This document shows, in pieces, positions 1 through 5,946 of a stretch of 6,259 nt of DNA. The stretch lies in assembly GCA_964540815.1 (NCBI GenBank), contig CAZIOH010000174.1:1-6259 (forward strand). Direction: 5' to 3'. The stretch is from CAZIOH01 sp964540815 (GTDB lineage: Bacteria > Myxococcota_A > Polyangia > Fen-1088). Below the pieces are notes generated by a model, which made no database searches, was not told the origin of the DNA, and saw nothing but the letters and a program-made list of their open reading frames with translations. Positions within the stretch are counted from its first letter, which is position 1, and each line of letters begins with the position of its first letter. Position numbers and translations under genes: made by a program.

Positions 1-511
1 CGGTGGTGCCGCCGCCGATGTCGACGATCATGTTCCCCGACGGCTCGGTGACCGGGAGGCCCGCGCCGATCGCGGCCGCCATGGGCTCCTCGATCAGGTA
101 GACCTCGCGCGCGCCTGCCGCCAGCGCCGAGTCGCGCACGGCGCGCTTCTCGACCTCGGTGATCCCGGAGGGAACGCCGATGATGATGCGGGGCTTCACC
201 AGGGTGCGGCGGTTGTGCACCCGGGTGATGAAGTAGCGCAGCATGGCCTCGGTGACCTCGAAGTCGGCGATCACCCCGTCCTTCATGGGTCGCACCGCGA
301 CGATGTTGCCGGGGGTCCGACCGAGCATCTCCTTGGCTTCCTTGCCCACCGCCAGGACCCGCTTGGTGCCGTTGCCGGAGCGCTGGACCGCCACCACCGA
401 CGGCTCGTTGGACACGATGCCCTTGCCCCGGACAAAGGTCAGCGTATTCGCCGTCCCGAGGTCGATGGCGAGGTCGTTCGAGAATAGTCCGTAGACCCAG
501 TCCAGAAGCAT
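1..511 (-). CDS. mreB: MreB, actin-like rod-shape-determining protein (N-terminal part, cut by the left edge)
   Basis: MreB is a cytoplasmic, membrane-associated actin homologue that polymerises with ATP and guides the elongasome for lateral cell-wall synthesis. Reading the minus strand from the ATG at 511 gives 170 residues, about half of the usual ~345. The start MLLDWVYGLFSNDLAIDLGT has the short hydrophobic N-terminus used for membrane contact, followed by the phosphate-1 motif AIDLGTANTL (residues 15-24). Further in are VPSGITEVEKRAVRDSA, then LIEEPMAAAIGAG, and the phosphate-2 motif DIGGGTT (164-170) just at the window edge. These match MreB rather than FtsA or DnaK. The ATG is chosen because MreB proteins begin just before the FSNDLAIDLG segment and no other start lies nearby. 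No Shine-Dalgarno sequence precedes it; the leader is pyrimidine-rich. The gene is divergent from the ppiD-like gene. mreC and other cell-shape genes often follow mreB but are out of view here. Confidence 0.96.
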   Translation of the reverse strand, partial: MLLDWVYGLFSNDLAIDLGTANTLTFVRGKGIVSNEPSVVAVQRSGNGTKRVLAVGKEAKEMLGRTPGNIVAVRPMKDGVIADFEVTEAMLRYFITRVHNRRTLVKPRIIIGVPSGITEVEKRAVRDSALAAGAREVYLIEEPMAAAIGAGLPVTEPSGNMIVDIGGGTT

Positions 512-585
512 GAAGGGGTGTGCGCGGAGGCGGAGGCGGCGACAGAGGAGGAAGAGCCCCGGACGCGGGGCCTCGAAGGTCGCTT

Positions 586-594
586 CTTCTATCA
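586..594 (-). promoter_or_regulatory. Candidate extended -10 promoter element for mreB
   Basis: On the minus strand this reads TGATAGAAG, an extended -10 arrangement (TG, one base, then TAGAAG, which matches TATAAT at 4 of 6). It lies in the AT-richest part of the divergent gap. Transcription would begin near 579, leaving a leader of roughly 68 nt before the ATG at 511. A weak -35-like ATGAAC lies 15 bases further upstream. This is motif matching by eye only. Confidence 0.3.
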
Positions 595-781
595 CATCGC
601 CCGGCTGTTCATCGAAGAAGAAACCAACGAAGATCGGGGCCGAGCGCGTCGAGGTCGTCGGGCTCCGCGGCGATGGACCGTCGGTGGCGGGTTCGAGCGC
701 GGGGGCGGGTTCGTGTCCGGTCGCGGCGAGGTGAACGGAGGTCGCGCGCAGGTCGCCCTTCGCGGATCTTCAGGGCGGTGG

Positions 782-787
782 TAGATT
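782..787 (+). promoter_or_regulatory. Candidate -10 box for the ppiD-like operon
   Basis: TAGATT fits the sigma-70 TANNNT pattern. A poor -35-like TTCGCG is at 759-764 with a 17-base spacer. The predicted transcript would start near 794 and carry a leader of about 75 nt, which contains the 10-bp direct repeat. A similar TAGACT box precedes fba and glgC. The -35 match is weak, so the call rests mainly on the -10 and its position. Confidence 0.4.
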
Positions 788-797
788 CCGCGCCCTC

Positions 798-834
798 TCA
801 CCCGGTCTTTCTCTGTTGCCCTGTTCACCCGGTC
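798..834 (+). repeat. 10-bp direct repeat in the ppiD-like gene leader
   Basis: TCACCCGGTC occurs exactly at 798-807 and again at 825-834, a period of 27 bases. The pair lies just after the candidate -10 box and ahead of the ribosome binding site, so it could be a pair of protein-binding half-sites or an RNA element. No regulator is identified from the sequence. Confidence 0.6.
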
Positions 835-853
835 CCACCCCGTTCGTCACTTC

Positions 854-858
854 GGAGG
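854..858 (+). promoter_or_regulatory. Ribosome binding site that sets the ppiD-like start
   Basis: GGAGG lies 9 bases before the ATG at 868. It decides between this ATG and two more in-frame ATGs at 880 and 898 inside the tandem repeat, neither of which has a Shine-Dalgarno sequence. It also argues against the long upstream extension of the open frame. Confidence 0.8.
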
Positions 859-867
859 CTGAAAGTC

Positions 868-2679
868 ATGCTCGAGCAGATGCGGAAGTCAGCGCAGATG
901 CGCAAGTCGGCGCAGTCGCTGCTCGTCTATGTGTTGTTCGGCATCATCATCACGGTGTTCATCATCAACTTCGGACCCCACTCGCGCTCGGGTGGCGGCG
1001 GCTGTGATGGTGGGCCGAACGGCGACGAGTCGGCCGCCACCGTGGCCGGCAACGACGTCCCTTCCAGCGCCTTCCGCTACGCCTTCATGCTGATGGGCGG
1101 GGCCAGCCAGCCACCCCAGATGTTGAAGCTGCGCCGCTTCAAGGAGACGGTGATGGATCGCCTGCTCGAGCGCGAGTTGCTGGCCGAGGAGGCCCAGCGG
1201 CTCGGCTTCGCGGTCGACGAGGACGATGTCCACAAGCTGCTGCTCGACGGGCGGATCGTGGGGCTCGGCCTGCCGCACACCGTCTCGCGCATCCAGAAGG
1301 ATGGGGTCTTCAACTACGATCTCTTCAAGAACTTCTCGCAGTTCGAGCTCGGCCTCAGCCCGGAGGCCTTCGTCAAGCAGCAGGAGCGCGAGCTCTTGGC
1401 GGCGCGCATGCGCGACTTCCTGCGCGCCACCGTGACGGTCTCGCCGGAGGAGCTGCGGGCCGACTTCGAGAGCAAGAACCGCCAGGTGAACCTCGAGTAC
1501 CTGCGCTTCCCTTCACGCAAGTACGAGGCCCAGATCGAGCCCACCCCGGCCGAGCTCGCGGCGTACATGGCGGTGCCGGCCAACGCCACCAGGCTGCAGG
1601 AGACCTTCGCGCAGCGCAAGGGCCTCTACACCGACATCCCGGGCGAGGTGCGGGCCCGTGAGATCCTGGTCAAGGTGGCCAACGCAGCCGGCGACGGCGA
1701 GCCCACCGAGGCCGAGCAGACGGCGGCGCGCACCCGCGCGGAGGCGCTGGTGGCGCGCCTCGGAAAGGGCGAGCCCTTCGCCAAGGTGGCGCGCGAGGTG
1801 TCGGAGGACGAGGACACCGCCGCCAAGGGCGGAGATCTCGGGTGGCGGCGCAAGGGGAGCCTGGGCCTCGCCGAGGCGGACGAGACCAAGCTCTTCGCCG
1901 CCAAGCCGGGGCAGGTGGTCGGCCCCTTCAAGACCTCGCGGGGGCACGTGATCCTGCAGGCGGGCTCGAGCCGCCACGGCACGCTCGGCTACGACGACGT
2001 CAAGGAGGAGCTGGCCGAGGAGCGCATCAAGCAGGACCGGGCGGTGGAGCTCGCCCGGCAGAAGGCCGAGGCGGCCCTGGCGATCGCCCGGGCGCCGGAA
2101 GGCGCGAGCAAGCCCTTCAAGGAGCTGTTCCCCGCCGACGCCGGAGCCGCCGGCGCCAAGCCGAAGGAGGCCGCCGCGGCCAAGGCCACGCACGGCGCGG
2201 CGGCGGCCAGGCCCGGAGACAGGACCGGGGACAAGACCGGGGGTACGGCGTCGCCCGTCGCGCTGGCGCCGGGCGAGGTGCGGGCCGAGGAGACCGGGCT
2301 GTTCAGCCGGCGCGGCTCGATCGTGGAACAGGTCGGCGACTCACCGGCGCTGGCCAAGGCCGCCTTCGAGCTCAAGCCCGAGGCGCCGCTGGCCGGGCCC
2401 TTCGAGATCGCCGGCAGCTACGTGGTCGTCCGGCTGAAGGAGCGCAAAGAGCCCGACTGGTCCGAGCTCGACAAGAAGAAGGACGAGCTGCGGAGCGAGG
2501 CCGAGCTCATCAAGTGGAACGAGGTCTTCACGGACTGGGTGCAGACCCAGTGCCGCGAGGAGAAGGCCGCGGGCCGACTGACCGTCAACCGCAGCATCCT
2601 CCGCTACGAGGACAGCAAGGAGCCTCCCCCCTACGAGCCTTGCAGCCGCGAGCCGATGTTCCCGCGGCGACCTTCCTGA
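868..2679 (+). CDS. PpiD/SurA-like membrane-anchored periplasmic chaperone with a parvulin-type domain
   Basis: This is a 603-residue periplasmic folding factor, close to E. coli PpiD (623), expected to hold or fold newly exported envelope proteins near the Sec translocon. A short basic N-terminus (QMRKSA repeated) precedes one membrane helix (about 18-36, LLVYVLFGIIITVFIINF). A Gly-rich stretch with Cys46 follows, then a SurA_N-like helical chaperone region (about 59-200). The parvulin-type domain (about 259-372) contains GGDLGW (321-326) and a conserved His at 360. The first catalytic His of active parvulins (normally in a HILV motif) is Glu265 here (REILV), so isomerase activity is doubtful. 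An Ala/Gly/Pro/Lys linker (about 408-470) leads to a degenerate parvulin-like half (about 477-530) and a Pro-rich tail with Cys562 and Cys592. The start at 868 is set by GGAGG. It heads the probable operon with the membrane protein and rlmM. I am sure of the family but not of one-to-one equivalence to PpiD, so no symbol is given. Confidence 0.9.
   Translation: MLEQMRKSAQMRKSAQSLLVYVLFGIIITVFIINFGPHSRSGGGGCDGGPNGDESAATVAGNDVPSSAFRYAFMLMGGASQPPQMLKLRRFKETVMDRLLERELLAEEAQRLGFAVDEDDVHKLLLDGRIVGLGLPHTVSRIQKDGVFNYDLFKNFSQFELGLSPEAFVKQQERELLAARMRDFLRATVTVSPEELRADFESKNRQVNLEYLRFPSRKYEAQIEPTPAELAAYMAVPANATRLQETFAQRKGLYTDIPGEVRAREILVKVANAAGDGEPTEAEQTAARTRAEALVARLGKGEPFAKVAREVSEDEDTAAKGGDLGWRRKGSLGLAEADETKLFAAKPGQVVGPFKTSRGHVILQAGSSRHGTLGYDDVKEELAEERIKQDRAVELARQKAEAALAIARAPEGASKPFKELFPADAGAAGAKPKEAAAAKATHGAAAARPGDRTGDKTGGTASPVALAPGEVRAEETGLFSRRGSIVEQVGDSPALAKAAFELKPEAPLAGPFEIAGSYVVVRLKERKEPDWSELDKKKDELRSEAELIKWNEVFTDWVQTQCREEKAAGRLTVNRSILRYEDSKEPPPYEPCSREPMFPRRPS
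877..912 (+). repeat. 18-bp tandem duplication at the N-terminus of the ppiD-like gene
   Basis: Two adjacent 18-base units (877-894 and 895-912) differ at only two third-codon positions and encode QMRKSA twice, immediately before the membrane helix. The repeat adds one extra basic hexapeptide to the cytoplasmic flank of the anchor and creates additional in-frame ATGs at 880 and 898. Confidence 0.85.
2218..2241 (+). repeat. 12-bp tandem repeat in the linker of the ppiD-like gene
   Basis: Units 2218-2229 and 2230-2241 differ by one base and encode DRTG then DKTG. They lie in the low-complexity linker between the parvulin domain and the C-terminal region, where length changes are likely to be tolerated. 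Confidence 0.7.
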
Positions 2680-2717
2680 GGAGGCGGCCCCCCGGATCAC
2701 GGCGCCGAGACCAGACC

Positions 2718-3395
2718 ATGGCAGCGAATCAAGCTCCCCCTCCCCACCCACCCCAGCACCGTCCGACCTGGCTCGTGGTCCTCACGTGCCTGATGCTGCT
2801 GGCCGGTGGATACTCGCTGGTGGCGGGGCTGCTCAAGCTGCGCGACCCGACCATGATCCTGATGGTCGGCGGCTCCGAGACGCTCGACTCCGAGGCGGAC
2901 GTGGACCTCAACCGGCAGCTGACGGCGGCGCGCCTGGCGGCCGTGACGCCCCACCGCGGGAGCCTGCGGGTCGAAGCGAGCTGCGAGATCGCACTGGCCT
3001 TGTTCACGCTCTACGCCACCGCGGCGGTGTTCGCGCGCGATCGCCGGGGACGCGCCCTCACCCTCGGGGTCGGGATCCTCGGCATCGGGTACCAGCTGGC
3101 GGTGTTGCCCCTCTACCTGGCGCTGACCCGCGACTACGCGGCGCGCGGCTCGGCGCTGCTGGCCCGCTCGATCGTGGAGAACGTGGGTCCGAGCTCGGCC
3201 GACCTGTCGCCCGATCAGATCACGGCACGGCTCCACTCGGCCATCGTCGGGGGCCCGGTGGTCGCGGCCGCGGTGGGCATCGCCGGCTCGCTCGTGCTGA
3301 TCTTCTTCTTCGGTGGACGCCGCGGGCAACTGCTGTACGGGATCGCCAAGCTCCCGCGCACCGAGCGCCGGAGCGAGCGGCGCGAGAACCCCTGA
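2718..3395 (+). CDS. Four-helix membrane protein of unknown function
   Basis: The 225-residue product has a Pro/His-rich cytoplasmic-type N-terminus (PPPHPPQHRP) and four hydrophobic segments at about 18-39, 83-106, 113-136 and 176-200, so it is probably an integral inner-membrane protein. A hydrophilic loop of about 40 residues with an acidic patch (DSEADVD) separates helices 1 and 2, and another of about 40 residues separates helices 3 and 4. The C-terminus is strongly basic (RTERRSERRENP), consistent with a cytoplasmic end. I recognise no family. The ATG at 2718 is the only standard start between the preceding stop and helix 1. A weak GAGA (2707-2710) precedes it, whereas a strong AGGAGG (2679-2684) overlaps the ppiD-like stop and is too far away (33 bases) to serve this ATG directly. 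It lies 38 nt after the ppiD-like gene and overlaps rlmM by 4 nt, so it is probably co-transcribed with both. Confidence 0.8.
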   Translation: MAANQAPPPHPPQHRPTWLVVLTCLMLLAGGYSLVAGLLKLRDPTMILMVGGSETLDSEADVDLNRQLTAARLAAVTPHRGSLRVEASCEIALALFTLYATAAVFARDRRGRALTLGVGILGIGYQLAVLPLYLALTRDYAARGSALLARSIVENVGPSSADLSPDQITARLHSAIVGGPVVAAAVGIAGSLVLIFFFGGRRGQLLYGIAKLPRTERRSERRENP

Positions 3396-4555
3396 GCACC
3401 GTCTACCTGACGACGCCCGGGTTCGAGGGGGCCCTCCGCGCCGAGCTCGGCGCGCCTGGCGCGGGCGAGGACCGCGGGGTGGTGGCCTGCCCCGGGGTGG
3501 TGCTGTTGGAGGTCGCGGAGACCGAGACGGAGCCGCGGGATCCGGTGTTCTCGCGACAGCACTTGCCGGCCGCCATCCCGCTCGAGGCGCCGTCGGTCGC
3601 GCGGCTGGCGGAGGCGGTCTACTCCGGTGCGGTGGGCGCGCTGGATCAGGCCCTCGCCCTGGCGACGGCAGGCGATCCGGAGGCCGCGGGCGATTCCACG
3701 TCGCCCACGCTGCTCACGTTGCACCTGGTCCTTCCGCCCGGGGCGGAGCCGACGCTCGGCAGCCGGGCGGCGTTGCTCGGCCGCGAAGTCGCGGCGCGGT
3801 TCGCGACGAGGCGGCGGCGCGCCTGGCGGCGTTTCCTGCCGCCCGAGCAGGCCGCCCTGCAATGGTCCCGGGTGGGGGTCGTGATCCAGATCCTGATGGT
3901 CGAGCGGGAACGGATCTGGCTGTCCGTGGCGGCGCCCCGACCGCTCCCGGGGGGCGGCACCGATCTGGCGCCCTGGCCGGGCGGCGCGGTGTGGATCCCA
4001 GAGAACCGGGCGCCGCCGTCGCGCGCGTACCGCAAGCTCGAGGAGGCCTTCGCCTGGATGGGCCGGGCGCCAGGCCCCCAGGATCTGTGCGTCGATCTCG
4101 GGGCGGCGCCGGGAGGCTGGACCTTCGTCGCGCTCGAGCGGGGCGCCCGGGTCGTCGCGGTGGACCGCGCGCCGCTCGAGCCACCGCTCAGCCGCCATCC
4201 CCGCCTGCGCATGCTCGAGGGCAATGCCTTCACCTTCGACGGAACGGACCTCGACCGTGACCCCGACCGCGACCAGCCCGTCGAGGTGCGCCGGTCCCGC
4301 GCCCGCGTCCGGGCCGACTGGCTCCTGTGCGATGTCGTCTGCGAGCCGCACCGCTCGCTGGCGCTCATCGAGCGCTGGCTCACGGAGCGCTGGTGCCACC
4401 ACCTGGTGGTGACCATCAAGTTCAAGGGCGGCGCCGGCTACGGGATGCTCGGCGAGGTGCGGGCGACCCTCGAACGCCTCGGCTGCTCGCGGCACCGCAT
4501 CAAGCACCTGCAGCACAACAAGAACGAGGTCACGGTCATGGCCTCGGCCAGGTGA
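3392..4555 (+). CDS. rlmM: RlmM-like 23S rRNA 2'-O-ribose methyltransferase, probable CTG start
   Basis: RlmM methylates the 2'-OH of C2498 in E. coli 23S rRNA, using SAM, during 50S maturation. The 387-residue product (E. coli, 366) begins STVYLTTPGFEGALRAELGA, which parallels the RlmM N-terminal pattern VVLLCRPGFE. A weakly conserved N-terminal RNA-binding region is followed by a Rossmann methyltransferase domain. The SAM-binding motif DLGAAPGGWT starts at residue 235. The K-D-K-E tetrad of RrmJ/FtsJ-type 2'-O-methyltransferases is visible as Lys215 (YRKLEEAF), Asp314 (WLLCDVV), Lys343 (VTIKFKG) and Glu379 (HNKNEVTV). No ATG, GTG or TTG lies in frame near the homologous N-terminus. The CTG at 3392, whose last two bases are the first two of the previous TGA, is the best start. 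A short Asp-rich insert (DLDRDPDRDQ, 286-295) lies before the catalytic Asp. FtsJ/RlmE is less likely because of the large N-terminal region. The CTG is the main uncertainty. Confidence 0.87.
   Translation: MSTVYLTTPGFEGALRAELGAPGAGEDRGVVACPGVVLLEVAETETEPRDPVFSRQHLPAAIPLEAPSVARLAEAVYSGAVGALDQALALATAGDPEAAGDSTSPTLLTLHLVLPPGAEPTLGSRAALLGREVAARFATRRRRAWRRFLPPEQAALQWSRVGVVIQILMVERERIWLSVAAPRPLPGGGTDLAPWPGGAVWIPENRAPPSRAYRKLEEAFAWMGRAPGPQDLCVDLGAAPGGWTFVALERGARVVAVDRAPLEPPLSRHPRLRMLEGNAFTFDGTDLDRDPDRDQPVEVRRSRARVRADWLLCDVVCEPHRSLALIERWLTERWCHHLVVTIKFKGGAGYGMLGEVRATLERLGCSRHRIKHLQHNKNEVTVMASAR
4247..4276 (+). repeat. Hexanucleotide repeat (GAC plus any codon) inside rlmM
   Basis: Five consecutive six-base units each begin with GAC and encode DLDRDPDRDQ (residues 286-295). 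They lie in a loop between the SAM-binding region and the catalytic Asp314, where E. coli RlmM is shorter. The period matches the intergenic hexamer array some 310 bases downstream, whose minus strand reads GACGAG units. Confidence 0.65.
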
Positions 4556-4579
4556 GCCAGCGGTTTCTGCACGTTCGTG

Positions 4580-4644
4580 CCCGGCCCCGTCCTCATCCTG
4601 GTCCTCGTCCTCGTCCTCGTCGGGGGATAGGGCCGGGGTGTTTT
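4580..4644 (+). terminator. Candidate Rho-independent terminator after rlmM
   Basis: CCCGGCCC (4580-4587) pairs perfectly with GGGCCGGG (4630-4637), and TTTT follows at 4641-4644 shortly after the 3' arm. It sits 24 bases after the rlmM stop. The loop is long (42 nt, holding the hexamer array), and an alternative shorter stem CCCCG (4585-4589) with CGGGG (4621-4625) competes. The T-run is short, so efficiency is uncertain. Confidence 0.4.
4588..4621. repeat. Hexanucleotide tandem array, (CG)TCCT-type units
   Basis: Five six-base units ending in TCCT run from 4588 to 4617, with a partial sixth unit to 4621. The last units are exact CGTCCT and the earlier ones diverge by one or two bases. The reverse strand would read as alternating Asp/Glu codons, but no gene is supported there. 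It forms most of the loop of the candidate terminator and may vary in copy number. Confidence 0.75.
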
Positions 4645-4718
4645 CACGATCTCGACCATCCAGAAACCTCCCCCCCGGACCGGCGCGCCAGGCCCGCCTC
4701 CCGGCCACCCATTTGGGC

Positions 4719-4724
4719 TAGACT
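4719..4724 (+). promoter_or_regulatory. Candidate -10 box for fba
   Basis: TAGACT fits the TANNNT pattern and would start transcription near 4731, giving a leader of about 72 nt. No acceptable -35 hexamer is visible at the usual distance (4696-4701 reads GCCTCC), so an activator or an alternative sigma factor is possible. The same hexamer precedes glgC. Confidence 0.45.
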
Positions 4725-4746
4725 CCAGGCAACATCAATCGCCTGG
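4725..4746. promoter_or_regulatory. Inverted repeat at the predicted fba transcription start (possible operator)
   Basis: CCAGGC (4725-4730) and GCCTGG (4741-4746) form a perfect 6-bp dyad with a 10-base AT-richer spacer. It begins directly after the TAGACT box, so a protein bound here would cover the transcription start. It could also form a small hairpin in the leader RNA. No regulator can be named. Confidence 0.45.
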
Positions 4747-4791
4747 GTCCGTGGTTTTCGCCCCGAACATCCGGACCGGCGCTGCACACAC

Positions 4792-4796
4792 GAGGA
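4792..4796 (+). promoter_or_regulatory. Ribosome binding site of fba
   Basis: GAGGA lies 6 bases before the ATG at 4803. It favours this ATG over the in-frame ATG two codons later at 4809, for which the spacing would be 12 bases. Confidence 0.7.
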
Positions 4797-4802
4797 CGGA
4801 AC

Positions 4803-5894
<1,092 letters not shown>

Positions 5895-5931
5895 CCGCGG
5901 ACGGGTAGGTTTCGCGTCGCCCGGTCATGGT

Positions 5932-5937
5932 TAGACT
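5932..5937 (+). promoter_or_regulatory. Candidate -10 box for glgC, very close to the start codon
   Basis: TAGACT ends only 9 bases before the ATG at 5947, so transcription would begin around 5944 and the mRNA would be nearly leaderless. A poor -35-like TTCGCG is at 5911-5916 with a short 15-base spacer. The same TAGACT hexamer precedes fba. Confidence 0.4.
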
Positions 5938-5946
5938 GGGGGCGCG

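Larger units (their letters stand above)
512..867. other. Divergent intergenic region between mreB and the ppiD-like gene
   Basis: This 356-base stretch separates two divergent genes. The open frames across it translate to Arg/Gly/Ser-rich sequence typical of chance ORFs in GC-rich DNA, so I call no gene. It does hold a locally AT-richer patch (about 580-640) with a candidate leftward promoter, a candidate rightward -10 box at 782-787, a 10-bp direct repeat (798-807 and 825-834), a 7-bp inverted repeat (583-589 with 614-620) and the ribosome binding site of the ppiD-like gene (854-858). Three GGAGG motifs (526-530, 532-536, 547-551) lie next to mreB; in the mreB transcript they read CCUCC. 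Confidence 0.8.
4675..4782. repeat. 12-bp direct repeat flanking the fba promoter region
   Basis: CCGGACCGGCGC occurs exactly at 4675-4686 and at 4771-4782, 96 bases apart. The copies bracket the TAGACT box (4719-4724) and the inverted repeat (4725-4746). Each copy itself contains CCGG twice. The arrangement could be two operator sites or a remnant of a small duplication; the sequence does not decide. Confidence 0.6.

Noticed and set aside
518..784. Possible small plus-strand gene starting at GTG 518 with a protein-like stretch around RFFYHIARLFIEEE
   Set aside because: The first 40 codons look plausible but the rest turns Arg/Gly-rich, there is no spaced ribosome binding site, and it would cross the likely mreB promoter. 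The resemblance may come from the AT-richer patch.
520..867. 116-codon upstream extension of the ppiD-like open frame
   Set aside because: It translates to Arg/Gly/Ser-rich sequence with no family resemblance, overlaps the promoter region, and the ATG at 868 has a well-placed GGAGG and begins the expected anchor region.
1003..1005. Cys46 of the PpiD-like protein as a lipoprotein attachment site
   Set aside because: The preceding residues are Gly-rich and lie about 10 residues beyond the hydrophobic helix, and do not form a lipobox (L-A/S-G/A-C).
1842..2717. Long open frame upstream of the membrane protein, overlapping the ppiD-like gene
   Set aside because: It is the shifted frame of the ppiD-like gene, rich in Arg/Gly/Ala with no motifs; only the part from ATG 2718 looks real.
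2786..3391. Upstream extension of the rlmM frame to an ATG at 2786
   Set aside because: It lies entirely inside the membrane protein gene in another frame and gives Arg/Pro/Gly-rich shadow sequence, unlike RlmM N-termini.
4588..4621. Hexamer array as a CRISPR-like repeat
   Set aside because: Units are only six bases, directly adjacent and without spacers; this is a simple tandem repeat.
3215..4708. Long minus-strand open frame opposite rlmM
   Set aside because: It is antisense to a gene with intact methyltransferase motifs; its acidic DEDEDED stretch is just the hexamer array read in reverse.
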